In this document: piece by piece, positions 46,516 to 53,945 of the stretch
Layout of the letters: the number at the start of each line of letters is the position of its first letter
Numbering within the stretch: position 1 is the first letter of the stretch
NCBI GenBank assembly: GCA_021295955.1
Contig: JAGWBJ010000009.1
Location: 1 to 64,000 of the forward strand
Direction of reading: 5' to 3'
Length of the DNA stretch: 64,000 bases
Origin: Dehalococcoidia bacterium
Lineage (GTDB): Bacteria; Chloroflexota; Dehalococcoidia; Lucifugimonadales; JAGWBF01
Program-made: the position numbers and the translations under genes
The notes under the pieces: generated by a model
What the model saw: the letters and a program-made list of their open reading frames with translations, nothing else
Database searches by the model: none
What the model was told of the DNA's origin: nothing

Positions 46516-47405
46516 GACAGGGCCTCCCGGCGGCCGCCCTCGAACTCCCGCAGCAGCCGGTCCATCACGTCGGCCCTCTCGCCGCCGACCCGCTCCCGCG
46601 CCAGCGGCAGGGACTCCCGGGCCAGAGCGCAGTAGAGGGGCGCCAGGTGCGGGGCCCGCTCCTGGAGGGCTTCCAGGTGCCGCCGGACGGTGCCTTCGTC
46701 GGCCCGCACCAGGGGCCCTGTTACGCCGCCCTGGATGCCCGCGCTCTCCAGCGAGGCCAGGGCGGCCCTGGCCAGGGGAAGAATGGTGGACAGGGCCTCT
46801 TCCCGGGAGGCCCCGATCATCTCCCAGAGGTCGGCGGAGGCCTTGATCACGGCTATCAGATAGCCGGAGCTCAGGGCCGCGGCGGTGTGGTAGATGGGCC
46901 GGTCCTGGGGCTTGACGGAGACAGCCCTGCCGCCCAGCCGGCCCGCCATCTCCTCCAGGGTCTCCCGGAGCCCCGGGGGGGCGTCCACCGAGAAGGTGAC
47001 CCCCTGGAGCCTGCCGGCGGCCTCCTCGGGAGTGGACAGCCCGCCGAAGGTCTGGAAGGGGTGGAAGGCCCCGGCCAGGGCCCCGCGCTTGGCGGCGGGC
47101 TCCAGCACCTGCGGGGTGTGGGTGCCGTTGCAGTGGACGACTCCCTGGCCCTCCCGCCAGAGCACCTGGCCCGCCACGACTCCTATGACGTCGTCGGGCG
47201 TGGTGACGAAGACCAGGCCGCACTCGTCGGCCACCTGCTGGGAGTCCCGAGGGCTGCACCCGGGAATCCGGGAGGCCAGCTCCCGGGCCGAGGCGTCGGT
47301 ACGGCTGGAGACGGCGGCGACCCGGTAGCCCGATGCGGACAGGGCCAGAGCCAGGCCCTTGCCCAGGATCCCCGCGCCTATGAAGCCCACCGCCAAGTCA
47401 GGCAC
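46512..47405 (-). CDS. Rossmann-fold/DUF2520 oxidoreductase, candidate ketopantoate reductase
   Basis: 297 residues. The N-terminal NADP-type Rossmann motif GFIGAGILGKGLALALSASG is followed by VSSRTDASA and LVFVTTPDDVIGVVA. The C-terminal helical domain (DRPIYHTAAALSSGYLIAVIKAS) is DUF2520-like, structurally related to ProC and PanE. Coupled by a 4-nt overlap to panB. No conventional panE is seen in the window, so reduction of ketopantoate to pantoate is a reasonable assignment from context. It is not proven. Confidence 0.75.
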   Translation of the reverse strand: MPDLAVGFIGAGILGKGLALALSASGYRVAAVSSRTDASARELASRIPGCSPRDSQQVADECGLVFVTTPDDVIGVVAGQVLWREGQGVVHCNGTHTPQVLEPAAKRGALAGAFHPFQTFGGLSTPEEAAGRLQGVTFSVDAPPGLRETLEEMAGRLGGRAVSVKPQDRPIYHTAAALSSGYLIAVIKASADLWEMIGASREEALSTILPLARAALASLESAGIQGGVTGPLVRADEGTVRRHLEALQERAPHLAPLYCALARESLPLARERVGGERADVMDRLLREFEGGRREALS

Positions 47406-48393
47406 GGGCCAGCTCCCCCACCGAGGGCACGCCGCCCAGTCCGCTTGCCGCGCGGACCGACCGAAGGACCGAGGCGGCGACCACCTCCACCGCCCCGGCT
47501 CCCAGCTCGATCATGTCGCGGGCGGAGGAGGGCGGGCCGGGGCCCGTGCCGTCGCCGGAGGACAGGGCGAACATGGCGTCGCCGTCTGCCATGGTGTGGC
47601 ATGGCCTTATGGTCAGGGCCAGGCCGTCGTGGCTCACCCGGGCCACGTACTGGGCCTGCTCCACGGTCAGGGGCAGGTCGGTGGCCACGACTCCGATGGT
47701 GGTGTTGCCGCCGGCGTTGACGGCCCCACTGGCCGGGGAGCCCAGGACCGCGTCCACGGGATGGTGGAAGCCCGGGCCGTCGTCCCTTCGCGGGCCGGCG
47801 ACGACACGGCCGGAGGCATGGTCCACGACACCCCCGTAGGCGTTCACCGCCACCAGGGCCCCCACGACGCCGCCGCCGGGCAGCCGCATGGAGGCCGTGC
47901 CCAACCCGCCCTTTACGGCCCGGGAGGTCCCATGGAGCTTGGCCACCGTGGCCCCGGTCCCCGCGCCCACGCTCCCCTCGTCCACCGGGCCGCCGGAGCA
48001 GTCCAGGCAGGCCCGGTACCCCTCCTGGGGACCCGGGCGGACGGAGGGGTCGCCCAGATTCAGATCGTACAGGATGGCGGCGGGGACGATGGGCACCACG
48101 TGGGAGCCCATCCGGAAGCCGATGCCCCGCTCCTCCAGGTAGCGCATCACGCCGCCGGCGGCCTCTAGCCCGTAGGCGCTCCCCCCGGCCAGGAGCACGG
48201 CGTGGGCCCGGTCCACCAGGTTGCCGGGCCTGAGCAGGTCCGTCTCCCGGGAACCGGGGGCCCCTCCTCGAACGTCCGCCGCGGCCACGCCGCCGCCGCG
48301 GCACATCACCACGGTGCAGCCGGTGGCGGCCTCGGCGTCGGTGTAGTGGCCCACCTCGATGCCCTGGACGTCCGTTATGGCGCTGGGTGTCAA
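47398..48393 (-). CDS. P1 family (DmpA-like) peptidase
   Basis: Self-cleaving N-terminal-nucleophile hydrolase family, including DmpA aminopeptidase and 6-aminohexanoate-oligomer hydrolase. ITDVQGIEVGHYTDAEAATGCTVV opens it. LLAGGSAYGLEAAGGV and GAGTGATVAKLHG are conserved. Autocleavage would occur before the Thr in NAGGNTTIGVVATD. The TTG at 48393 with GGGAG 5 nt upstream fits the family start (331 residues) better than the longer frame. It overlaps the DUF2520 gene by 8 nt. Confidence 0.85.
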   Translation of the reverse strand: MTPSAITDVQGIEVGHYTDAEAATGCTVVMCRGGGVAAADVRGGAPGSRETDLLRPGNLVDRAHAVLLAGGSAYGLEAAGGVMRYLEERGIGFRMGSHVVPIVPAAILYDLNLGDPSVRPGPQEGYRACLDCSGGPVDEGSVGAGTGATVAKLHGTSRAVKGGLGTASMRLPGGGVVGALVAVNAYGGVVDHASGRVVAGPRRDDGPGFHHPVDAVLGSPASGAVNAGGNTTIGVVATDLPLTVEQAQYVARVSHDGLALTIRPCHTMADGDAMFALSSGDGTGPGPPSSARDMIELGAGAVEVVAASVLRSVRAASGLGGVPSVGELARA

Positions 48394-48412
48394 CCGCGCT
48401 CCCGGGCCAAAA

Positions 48413-48449
48413 ATGTAAGCCGCCCTTCCGTTCCCGCCGGAAGGGCGGC
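48413..48449 (-). terminator. Hairpin with T-rich tail before the P1 peptidase gene
   Basis: 12-bp perfect stem (48419-48430 with 48438-48449), 7-nt loop. Reading the minus strand it is followed by TTACATTTTT. It could terminate the HTH-gene transcript, or act as a leader attenuator for the peptidase start 20 nt further on. Confidence 0.6.
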
Positions 48450-48484
48450 CCGAGGGAGCATACACATGCCGGCTCGCCCCGGCC

Positions 48485-48518
48485 ACCGGCCGTCTCAGCC
48501 CATAAGGGTCACAGCGGC
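48485..48518 (-). other. Leader hairpin with symmetric internal loop, function unknown
   Basis: CGGCCG arms (48485-48490, 48513-48518) enclose a 6x6 internal loop (CTGTGA opposite CTGAGA on the minus strand), then a CCC/GGG stem and a 4-nt loop. It lies in the 224-nt gene-free stretch 48394-48617. No riboswitch class was recognised. Confidence 0.35.
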
Positions 48519-48617
48519 CGCCCCGTCCCCCGTTGCGCTCACCCCCCGGCGGGTGGATGGCAACACCATGATACCACCGGCCCCTGGGGTGTCAAGGCAA
48601 GGCCGGAAGTTAGGAAG

Positions 48618-48941
48618 TCAGGCGGCGCGGGCGTGATCCTCCAGGCCCGAGAGGCGAGGCCGGTCCTGGGTGGCCCGTTTCACGATGCGGAAGATGGTCC
48701 GGGGACTGAGGGCGAAGCGGGCGGAGGCCTCGGAGACGGATATCCCATCGTGCCACAGGGCCTCCACGATCCTGGAGTCCCTGGCTTTGCGCTTCTCCCT
48801 CTGGAGCCAGCCGGGATCGTCGTACTTGCACTGGGGCAGCGGGCAGCGGAGGCAGGACTGGGACAGCTCGCATCCCTCGTCGCGGTAAGGGAACCGCTCG
48901 GGGACGACGTCCATCACGGCGGCGGCGCTACTGGTACTCAT
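48618..48941 (-). CDS. Helix-turn-helix protein with N-terminal four-cysteine motif
   Basis: 107 residues from the ATG at 48941, behind AGGGGGAG. Residues about 25-40 hold CELSQSCLRCPLPQC, four cysteines in a compact C-x5-C-x2-C-x4-C layout that could bind zinc or an iron-sulfur cluster. A basic linker leads to a C-terminal HTH (RIVEALWHDGISVSEASARFALSPRTIFRIVKR). Probably a small DNA-binding regulator that senses metal or redox state; that role is inference. It has its own promoter. The longer frame upstream is not supported. Confidence 0.75.
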   Translation of the reverse strand: MSTSSAAAVMDVVPERFPYRDEGCELSQSCLRCPLPQCKYDDPGWLQREKRKARDSRIVEALWHDGISVSEASARFALSPRTIFRIVKRATQDRPRLSGLEDHARAA

Positions 48942-48971
48942 GGCACTCCCCCTGCGTTCTTGTTGAGGAAG

Positions 48972-49001
48972 AGTATAGAACGCATGTTCGTCGACCGTCA
49001 A
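48972..49001 (-). promoter_or_regulatory. Promoter of the HTH/cysteine-motif gene
   Basis: On the minus strand: TTGACG (49001-48996), an 18-bp spacer and TATACT (48977-48972), 30 nt before the start codon. Confidence 0.65.
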
Positions 49002-49023
49002 CCCCCGTCTGTCTCTTTTCTCG

Positions 49024-49054
49024 TCGTCTTTTCGGCCCCTGAGTTGGAATCCGG
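49024..49054. repeat. Dispersed intergenic repeat, degenerate copy
   Basis: TTTTCGGCCCCTGAGTTGGAATCC is a decayed version of the units at 33671 and 41243, in the same orientation, between two divergent genes. Confidence 0.45.
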
Positions 49055-49232
49055 GGGACCAGGGTGGACCACCTGACGACGCATGCAAGACAGAGCCAGT
49101 GGAGCCCGCGTACCGGGATGGGCCGCCCACCTCCTGGTCCCGGCCTGCGCCGGAACGACGGACGGCGCCCTGGCCCTGCCCGAGGTTTGACTGGGTGGCG
49201 GCCCCTTGCTATAGTCGGTCCCGAGGTGCCGT

Positions 49233-50219
49233 ATGTCGGCGAACCTGCCTCCCGCCTACTTCGAAGCCGATCGGAAGTTCCGGGGCGCCAAGAGCGTGCC
49301 GGAGAAGATTGCGGCGCTGCAGGAGATGACGTCGGCGACCCCCAAGCACAAGGGGACCGACCACCTTCGGGCCGAGCTCCGGTCCAGGATGGCCCGGCTG
49401 ATGGCCGACCTGGCCAAGCCCAAGACCACCGGCAGCGGGCCCCAGCCCTTCTCCCTGGGAAAGGAGGGGGCCGGACAGGCCATCCTCATCGGGCTGCCCA
49501 ACAGCGGCAAGTCCCAGCTTCTGGCCAGCCTCACGGGCGCGGCGGCCAAGGTGGCCGCCTACCCCTTCACCACCCAGGTCCCCCAGCCCGGAATGGTCCG
49601 GTACCAGAACGTGGGCATCCAGCTCGTGGACACCCCCGCCATCAATGACCAGGACATGCAGACACGCCTGTTCAGCCTCCTGAGGAACACGGACCTTCTG
49701 GTGGCCGTCGCCGACCTGTCCGTGGACGCCGTCCGGCAGATGGAGGAGCTGTTGGCGGAGCTGGACAGGTGGGGATACCGGCTGCTGGGCCCCGGTGAAG
49801 AGCCGGACCAGCACGGGTCGCGAGTGGAGAAGCCGGCCCTGCTGGTGGGAAGCAAGGCCGACGCGCCGGGGGGGCTGGACCAGTGGGGCAGGCTGGAGGC
49901 CGCCTTCGCCTCACGCCTGGACACTACGATGGTGTCGGCTTGGGAGGACGTGGGGCTCGACGACCTCAGCGAGGGCATGTTCCTGGCCCTGGGCCTGGTC
50001 CGGGTCTACACCAAGGCCCCGGGTCAAGCCGCCAGCTACGAGTCTCCCATCGTGCTCACCCGGGGCAGCAACGTCCAGGACGCCGCGGCCTCTTTGCACA
50101 AAGACTGGGGAAGGAAGCTGAAGTACTCCCTGCTGTGGGGCTCGGGCAAGTTCGACGGGCAGAGGGTGGGGCGGGACTACGTGGTCTCCGACGGAGACGT
50201 GCTGGAGTTTCACCTGTAG
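49233..50219 (+). CDS. DRG-like GTPase with C-terminal TGS domain
   Basis: 328 residues. N-terminal helical region (PPAYFEADRKFRGAKSVPEKIAAL) as in DRG/Rbg-type proteins. G1 GLPNSGKS at 87-94, a YPFTTQVPQPGM switch region, G3 DTPAI, a weak G4 GSKAD, and a C-terminal TGS domain ending VGRDYVVSDGDVLEFHL. DRG GTPases are mainly archaeal and eukaryotic and bind translating ribosomes. It is monocistronic by spacing, and convergent with rimM. Confidence 0.82.
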   Translation: MSANLPPAYFEADRKFRGAKSVPEKIAALQEMTSATPKHKGTDHLRAELRSRMARLMADLAKPKTTGSGPQPFSLGKEGAGQAILIGLPNSGKSQLLASLTGAAAKVAAYPFTTQVPQPGMVRYQNVGIQLVDTPAINDQDMQTRLFSLLRNTDLLVAVADLSVDAVRQMEELLAELDRWGYRLLGPGEEPDQHGSRVEKPALLVGSKADAPGGLDQWGRLEAAFASRLDTTMVSAWEDVGLDDLSEGMFLALGLVRVYTKAPGQAASYESPIVLTRGSNVQDAAASLHKDWGRKLKYSLLWGSGKFDGQRVGRDYVVSDGDVLEFHL

Positions 50220-50271
50220 GCCGGCCCGGGCTGCCGAGGCCCCGGGGTGCCGAGGCAAAGGTGGGCAGGCC

Positions 50272-50787
50272 CTAGTCTCGGAGGCCCGGGGGCAGGTCCA
50301 CCACCATCCTTCGGGCGCCCACGTCCACCTCTACCACCACGTCCTCCAGGGCCGGAACCAGCAGCTCCCCCGCCTCCCGGGCCACCAGGTAAACGTCGTT
50401 GGCGCCGGTGGACAGGACCTCGGTTATCCTCCCCAGGTGCTCGCCGTCCGCCGTGAAGACTTCCATGTCCACGAGCTGGAAGTGATAGTAGTGGCCCTCG
50501 GGCAGGGGCGGCACCATTTCCTCAGGGACGGTGAGCAGCGCACCCCGCAGGTCCTCGGCCTGGGCGCGGTCGTACAATCCCTTCAGGGCCAGCGTCATCC
50601 TTCCCCGGGACAGGGAGGAGCACCGTCCTATGACCAGCCGCCTTCCCCGGAGAAACACCGCTCCCCCGGGGGCGAACCTGCCGGGGGAGTCGCTGAGCAC
50701 CTCGATCCGTACCTCGCCCCCGAAGCCCCTGGGAGACAGAATCCTGCCTACGGGTATCATCCGCTCGCGGGAGGGGGACACGTCCAT
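50272..50787 (-). CDS. rimM: 16S rRNA processing protein RimM
   Basis: Binds S19 during 30S head maturation. Two-domain protein: the N-terminal RimM barrel (IPVGRILSPRGFGGEVRIEVLSDSP) and the C-terminal PRC-barrel (HYYHFQLVDMEVFTADGEHLGRITEVLSTGANDVYLV). 171 residues. Third gene of the rpsP-khpA-rimM transcript, a conserved order. Confidence 0.94.
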   Translation of the reverse strand: MDVSPSRERMIPVGRILSPRGFGGEVRIEVLSDSPGRFAPGGAVFLRGRRLVIGRCSSLSRGRMTLALKGLYDRAQAEDLRGALLTVPEEMVPPLPEGHYYHFQLVDMEVFTADGEHLGRITEVLSTGANDVYLVAREAGELLVPALEDVVVEVDVGARRMVVDLPPGLRD

Positions 50788-50812
50788 TGGACGGAGCCCG
50801 ACGGGCGGCCGG

Positions 50813-51040
50813 CTACACTATCTCCAGGACCGCCCTGGTGCCGCTCTTGACGGCGGCGACCCTGAGCAGGACCCTCATGGCCTGGGCTACGCGACCCTGC
50901 CTGCCGATGATCTTGCCCTTGTCTTCGTCGGCAACCTCCAGACGAAGCACCACCCTGTCCTCCTCCACGTCCTCGGTCACTTTGACGTCGTCGGGTCTGG
51001 TTGCCAGGTTGCGGGCTATGTACTCGATGAGCTCCTTCAT
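50813..51040 (-). CDS. khpA: KH-domain RNA-binding protein KhpA
   Basis: 75-residue single KH domain. The GxxG loop is the GRQG of [20 protein letters not shown]-terminal [19 protein letters not shown] is typical. It sits between rpsP and rimM as in many bacteria. It binds RNA, often with KhpB. Confidence 0.93.
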   Translation of the reverse strand: MKELIEYIARNLATRPDDVKVTEDVEEDRVVLRLEVADEDKGKIIGRQGRVAQAMRVLLRVAAVKSGTRAVLEIV

Positions 51041-51046
51041 GGGCGG

Positions 51047-51295
51047 CTACTCTTGGGCGGCGGCATCGGCCCACCCGATTATCCTCCGCACCGCTTCCGA
51101 AGGCTGGGCTCCCTTGCTTATCCAGTCCCGGGCCTTCTCCCGGTCGAGGGTGAACCCGGGCGGGTCGACGAGGGGATCGTAGGTCCCTATCCACTGCACG
51201 TACGCGCCGTCCCGGGGCGCCCGGGCGTCGGCCACCACTATCCTGTACGACGGCTGGCCCTTCTTGCCCACCCGCCTCAATCGAATTCTCAGCAT
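51047..51295 (-). CDS. rpsP: 30S ribosomal protein S16
   Basis: 82 residues. MLRIRLRRVGKKGQPSYRIVVADARAPRDG and the IGTYDPLVDPPGFTLD block are diagnostic of S16. First gene of the transcript with khpA (6-nt gap) and rimM. A strong promoter lies 34 nt upstream. Confidence 0.96.
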   Translation of the reverse strand: MLRIRLRRVGKKGQPSYRIVVADARAPRDGAYVQWIGTYDPLVDPPGFTLDREKARDWISKGAQPSEAVRRIIGWADAAAQE

Positions 51296-51329
51296 CTATG
51301 TATCATCCTGCATGCGGATTACCTAGGCG

Positions 51330-51359
51330 ATTTTAAGCTTCCCGGCATCTCAATGTCAA
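51330..51359 (-). promoter_or_regulatory. Promoter of the rpsP operon
   Basis: On the minus strand: TTGACA (51359-51354), an 18-bp spacer and TAAAAT (51335-51330). Confidence 0.7.
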
Positions 51360-51381
51360 CGGTGTTCAGACACGGCCGCCC

Positions 51382-51409
51382 TTGACTTGCGGCGGAAACC
51401 CGCTAGACT
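51382..51409 (+). promoter_or_regulatory. Promoter of the SelW-like selenoprotein gene
   Basis: TTGACT (51382-51387), a 16-bp spacer and TAGACT (51404-51409); an alternative -10 GACTAT gives 18 bp. It is 43 nt before the ATG, divergent from the rpsP promoter. Confidence 0.55.
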
Positions 51410-51452
51410 ATAGGTGCTCAGGGAAGCCACGGAAAAATCGGGAAGGAGAACC

Positions 51453-51740
51453 ATGTCCTGCGACAAGTGTAAGGTCCACATCGACATCGTCTACTGCGTA
51501 CCCTGACAGCACCACGGCACCGCCACGTGGATGGCGAACGAGTTCTTCCAGGCCTTCGGCCCCGACGCCGCCATAGCGCTGACCCCCAAGGGAAACGGGC
51601 GTCTGGAGGTCTACCTGGACGGGCAGAAGATCTTCGACAAGAAGGAAGAGGACAAGTTCCCGGACCTTGCCAAGGTGAGGGAGCTGAAGGGGCTTGTCCG
51701 CGATAGGCTGGGCGCCATGCCCGCCGCCGCCAACGACTGA
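51453..51740 (+). CDS. SelW-like (Rdx family) selenoprotein with in-frame UGA
   Basis: The ATG at 51453 follows AAGGAG (51443-51448). Codon 18 is TGA (51504-51506), preceded by TAC TGC GTA CCC. Read as selenocysteine this gives YCVPU, the CxxU redox motif of the SelW/SelT/SelH (Rdx) thioredoxin-like family. The frame then continues for 77 codons with family features (ATWMANEFFQAFGPD, GRLEVYLDGQKIFDKKEE, KFPDLAKVRELKGLV) to a real stop at 51738. Total 95 residues. A second pair, CDKC, lies at residues 3-6. Conventional gene calling would report only the fragment from 51531. Likely a thiol redox protein. The Sec machinery is not in the window. Confidence 0.85.
51512..51530 (+). promoter_or_regulatory. 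Candidate bacterial SECIS hairpin
   Basis: Starting 6 nt after the UGA: CCAC (51512-51515) pairs with GTGG (51527-51530). Inside, GGC (51516-51518) pairs with GCC (51522-51524) around an ACC loop, with an AC bulge. The position inside the coding region just after the UGA fits bacterial SECIS elements, but the loop is small. Confidence 0.45.
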
Positions 51741-51766
51741 CCTCGGACCCCGCACGGAGCCGTAAA

Positions 51767-51802
51767 TTCAGCCCTTCCTCGACGTGTCGAGGAAGGGCTG
51801 AA
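51767..51802 (-). terminator. Long perfect hairpin overlapping the tmk stop codon
   Basis: TTCAGCCCTTCCTCGAC (51767-51783) and its complement (51786-51802) give about 16 bp with a tiny loop. On the minus strand it is followed by only TTTA, so it is a weak intrinsic terminator. It may separate tmk from the convergent selenoprotein gene. Confidence 0.5.
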
Positions 51803-52400
51803 CCGTCTTCCACACCAGAGAGGCCACGTCGGCCTTGGAGCCGGTACCGTCCAGGACGGCCCAGTCCCCCCGGGCCGACGACGCCAGGGACAGGTACCCG
51901 CTCCTGACCCGCCGGTGAAACTCCACCACCTCGGACTCGAACCGGTCCCGGCTGCCCGGCTCCTTCCGCGCCAACCCCGCTTCCGCCGGCACGTCCAGCA
52001 GCACCGTCAGGTCGGGGCGCAGTCCCTGGCTAGCCTGGAGGTTCAGGGTGTGTATCAGGTCCAGGTCCAAGCCCCGGCCGTAGCCCTGGTACGCGACGGT
52101 GGAGGCGGCGAAGCGGTCGCAGACGACGGTGGCGCCCGTCCGGAGTGCGGGGAGGATCACCCGGTGCACGATCTCCGCTCGGGCCGCCGAGAAGAGGAGA
52201 AGCTCCGCCAGGGGAGTGGTAGGGCGCCCGCCCTTGAGCCAACCCCGCAACGCCCGGCCCAGGGGCGTGCCGCCGGGCTCCCTGGCCACCAGCACGGTCC
52301 GGCCTCGACGGCGCATGCGACCGGCCAGCAGGGCGGCGTGGGTGGTCTTTCCGGCCCCGTCCCCGCCCTCCAGCACGATGAAGGCGCCCAAGGACCTCAC
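51768..52400 (-). CDS. tmk: Thymidylate kinase
   Basis: Phosphorylates dTMP to dTDP. P-loop LEGGDGAGKTTHA at about residues 10-20, DRFAASTVAYQGYGRGLD (the DR(Y/F) substrate motif) and LTVLLDVPAEAGLARK. 210 residues. Start GTG at 52400. Its last ten codons fold into the hairpin above. It lies 6 nt downstream of the R3H ATPase gene. Confidence 0.93.
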   Translation of the reverse strand: MRSLGAFIVLEGGDGAGKTTHAALLAGRMRRRGRTVLVAREPGGTPLGRALRGWLKGGRPTTPLAELLLFSAARAEIVHRVILPALRTGATVVCDRFAASTVAYQGYGRGLDLDLIHTLNLQASQGLRPDLTVLLDVPAEAGLARKEPGSRDRFESEVVEFHRRVRSGYLSLASSARGDWAVLDGTGSKADVASLVWKTVQPFLDTSRKG

Positions 52401-52406
52401 CGCGAC

Positions 52407-53945
52407 CTAGGCCTTGTAGTAGGTGACGTGCCGGTTGGGGTCCCGACCGGTGCTGGTGGAGGCCACGCTGTACCGCTCGGCGAGGAGGTGCTGGAGCCGG
52501 CGGATGTAGGAGCGCTGGGGGGCCAGCTCCGCGGTCTGCAGGCCGTTGAGCACCTGCTCCGCGGCGATCCTGGCCTCGTGCAGCGCCTCTTCCACTTCGC
52601 CGCCGTCCTCCCGCGGCTTGGTCGCCGTCTTCAGGAACTCCTCGATCTGGTGGGTCGTGTTCTTGCGCAGGACGTAGACGGGCTTCCCCGCCCTTTCAGC
52701 GGCCCGGACCAGCTGCGACCCGCGCCGGTAGTGGGTCTTGGTGGTCAGCACCACGTCTGCGGCGCGGAGCTCGTTGGCCACCTCTACGGACACCCCCGCC
52801 GAGTCGGCCGCCTGCTCCACCTTCTCCCTCCCCACTCCAAACAGGAACACCCTGGTCGGCGGGGCGTTGCCTCCGGCGGGCGCCTGAGCGGCCTCGGGCG
52901 CGGGCCGGGGCGGGCGGGCGTCCCTGCCCGGCCCCACCTCCAGGGCCTTCTTGACCTCCCCGGCCTCGCTCAGCCAGCGGGACTCGGGGGCGATGCGATA
53001 GCCCCTTAGCCACGAGTCGACCACCTGGGCGATGTCCTGATGGACGGCGACCCGCTCCCAGCTCTGTATCTCCACGACGACGTCGAAGGTGGGAGGGGCC
53101 TTGCGCTCCAGCACCGTCTTCTGGGTGCCCCGGCGGCGGGCCTCCTCGTCCCCCAGGGTCGCCGACTGGACGCCGCCAACCAGGTCCGACAGGGTGGGGT
53201 TCACGATCAGGTTGTCCAGGGTGTTGCCGTGCGCCGTGGCGATTAGCTGCACCCCCCGCTCGGCGATGGTCCTGGCGGCCACGGCCTCCAGCTCGGTCCC
53301 CATCTCGTCGATTATGATCACCTCGGGCATGTGGTTTTCCACCGCCTCTATCATCACCGAGTGCTGGCGCGTTGGGGTGGAGACCTGCATCCGCCGGGCG
53401 TGACCGATGGCCGGGTGGGGTATGTCGCCGTCTCCGGCAATCTCGTTGGAGGTGTCCACGATTACGACGCGCTTCCTGGCGCTGTCCGCCAGGACGCGGG
53501 CCACCTCTCGCAGCAGGGTCGTCTTGCCAACCCCGGGCCTTCCCAGCAGGAGGATGCTCATCCCGCTGGAAACCAGGTCCTCGATGATCTTGATGGTGCC
53601 GTAGACGGCCCTGCCGACCCGGCAGGTGATGCCTACGATCTTGTCTTTGCGGTTCCTTATGGCGGAGATGCGGTGCAGGGTCCGGGGGATGCCTGCGCGG
53701 TTGTCGCCCCCGAACTCGCCCACGTGGGCCACCACGTACTCGATGTCCTCGGCGTCCACCTCGCGCTGGTCCAGGGGCACGTCCCCCGCGGGAAAACGGG
53801 CCTCGGAGACGCGCCCCAGATCGAGGATCACTTCCAGGAGGTCGTGGAGGTCGTCCCGCTCCTCCAGAGGCCTCCGGACCCTCGGGGGCAGCGCCTCCAG
53901 CAGGGTGTCCAGGTCGTCCTGTATCCGCCTGTCCGCAGCTACCAA
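52407..53945 (-). CDS. AAA ATPase with C-terminal R3H domain (SpoIIIAA/Ycf45-like)
   Basis: 512 residues. After an N-terminal region comes an ATPase core with Walker A LLGRPGVGKTTLLREVARVL and Walker B EVIIIDEMGTELEAVAAR, resembling SpoIIIAA and the plastid/cyanobacterial Ycf45 group. The C-terminus (SYIRRLQHLLAERYSVASTSTG...HVTYY) is an R3H single-stranded nucleic-acid-binding domain. An intermediate Pro/Ala linker is near residue 350. The TTG start at 53945 has GGAGGGA upstream. The cellular role is not established. Confidence 0.82.
   Translation of the reverse strand: MVAADRRIQDDLDTLLEALPPRVRRPLEERDDLHDLLEVILDLGRVSEARFPAGDVPLDQREVDAEDIEYVVAHVGEFGGDNRAGIPRTLHRISAIRNRKDKIVGITCRVGRAVYGTIKIIEDLVSSGMSILLLGRPGVGKTTLLREVARVLADSARKRVVIVDTSNEIAGDGDIPHPAIGHARRMQVSTPTRQHSVMIEAVENHMPEVIIIDEMGTELEAVAARTIAERGVQLIATAHGNTLDNLIVNPTLSDLVGGVQSATLGDEEARRRGTQKTVLERKAPPTFDVVVEIQSWERVAVHQDIAQVVDSWLRGYRIAPESRWLSEAGEVKKALEVGPGRDARPPRPAPEAAQAPAGGNAPPTRVFLFGVGREKVEQAADSAGVSVEVANELRAADVVLTTKTHYRRGSQLVRAAERAGKPVYVLRKNTTHQIEEFLKTATKPREDGGEVEEALHEARIAAEQVLNGLQTAELAPQRSYIRRLQHLLAERYSVASTSTGRDPNRHVTYYKA

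Noticed and set aside
48480-48540. TPP riboswitch upstream of the P1 peptidase (CTGAGA and ACCCTT present)
   Set aside because: The two motifs are in the wrong order and the remaining TPP core is missing.
51531-51740. 69-residue gene starting at 51531
   Set aside because: It is the 3' part of the selenoprotein; it has no Shine-Dalgarno and would lack the redox motif.
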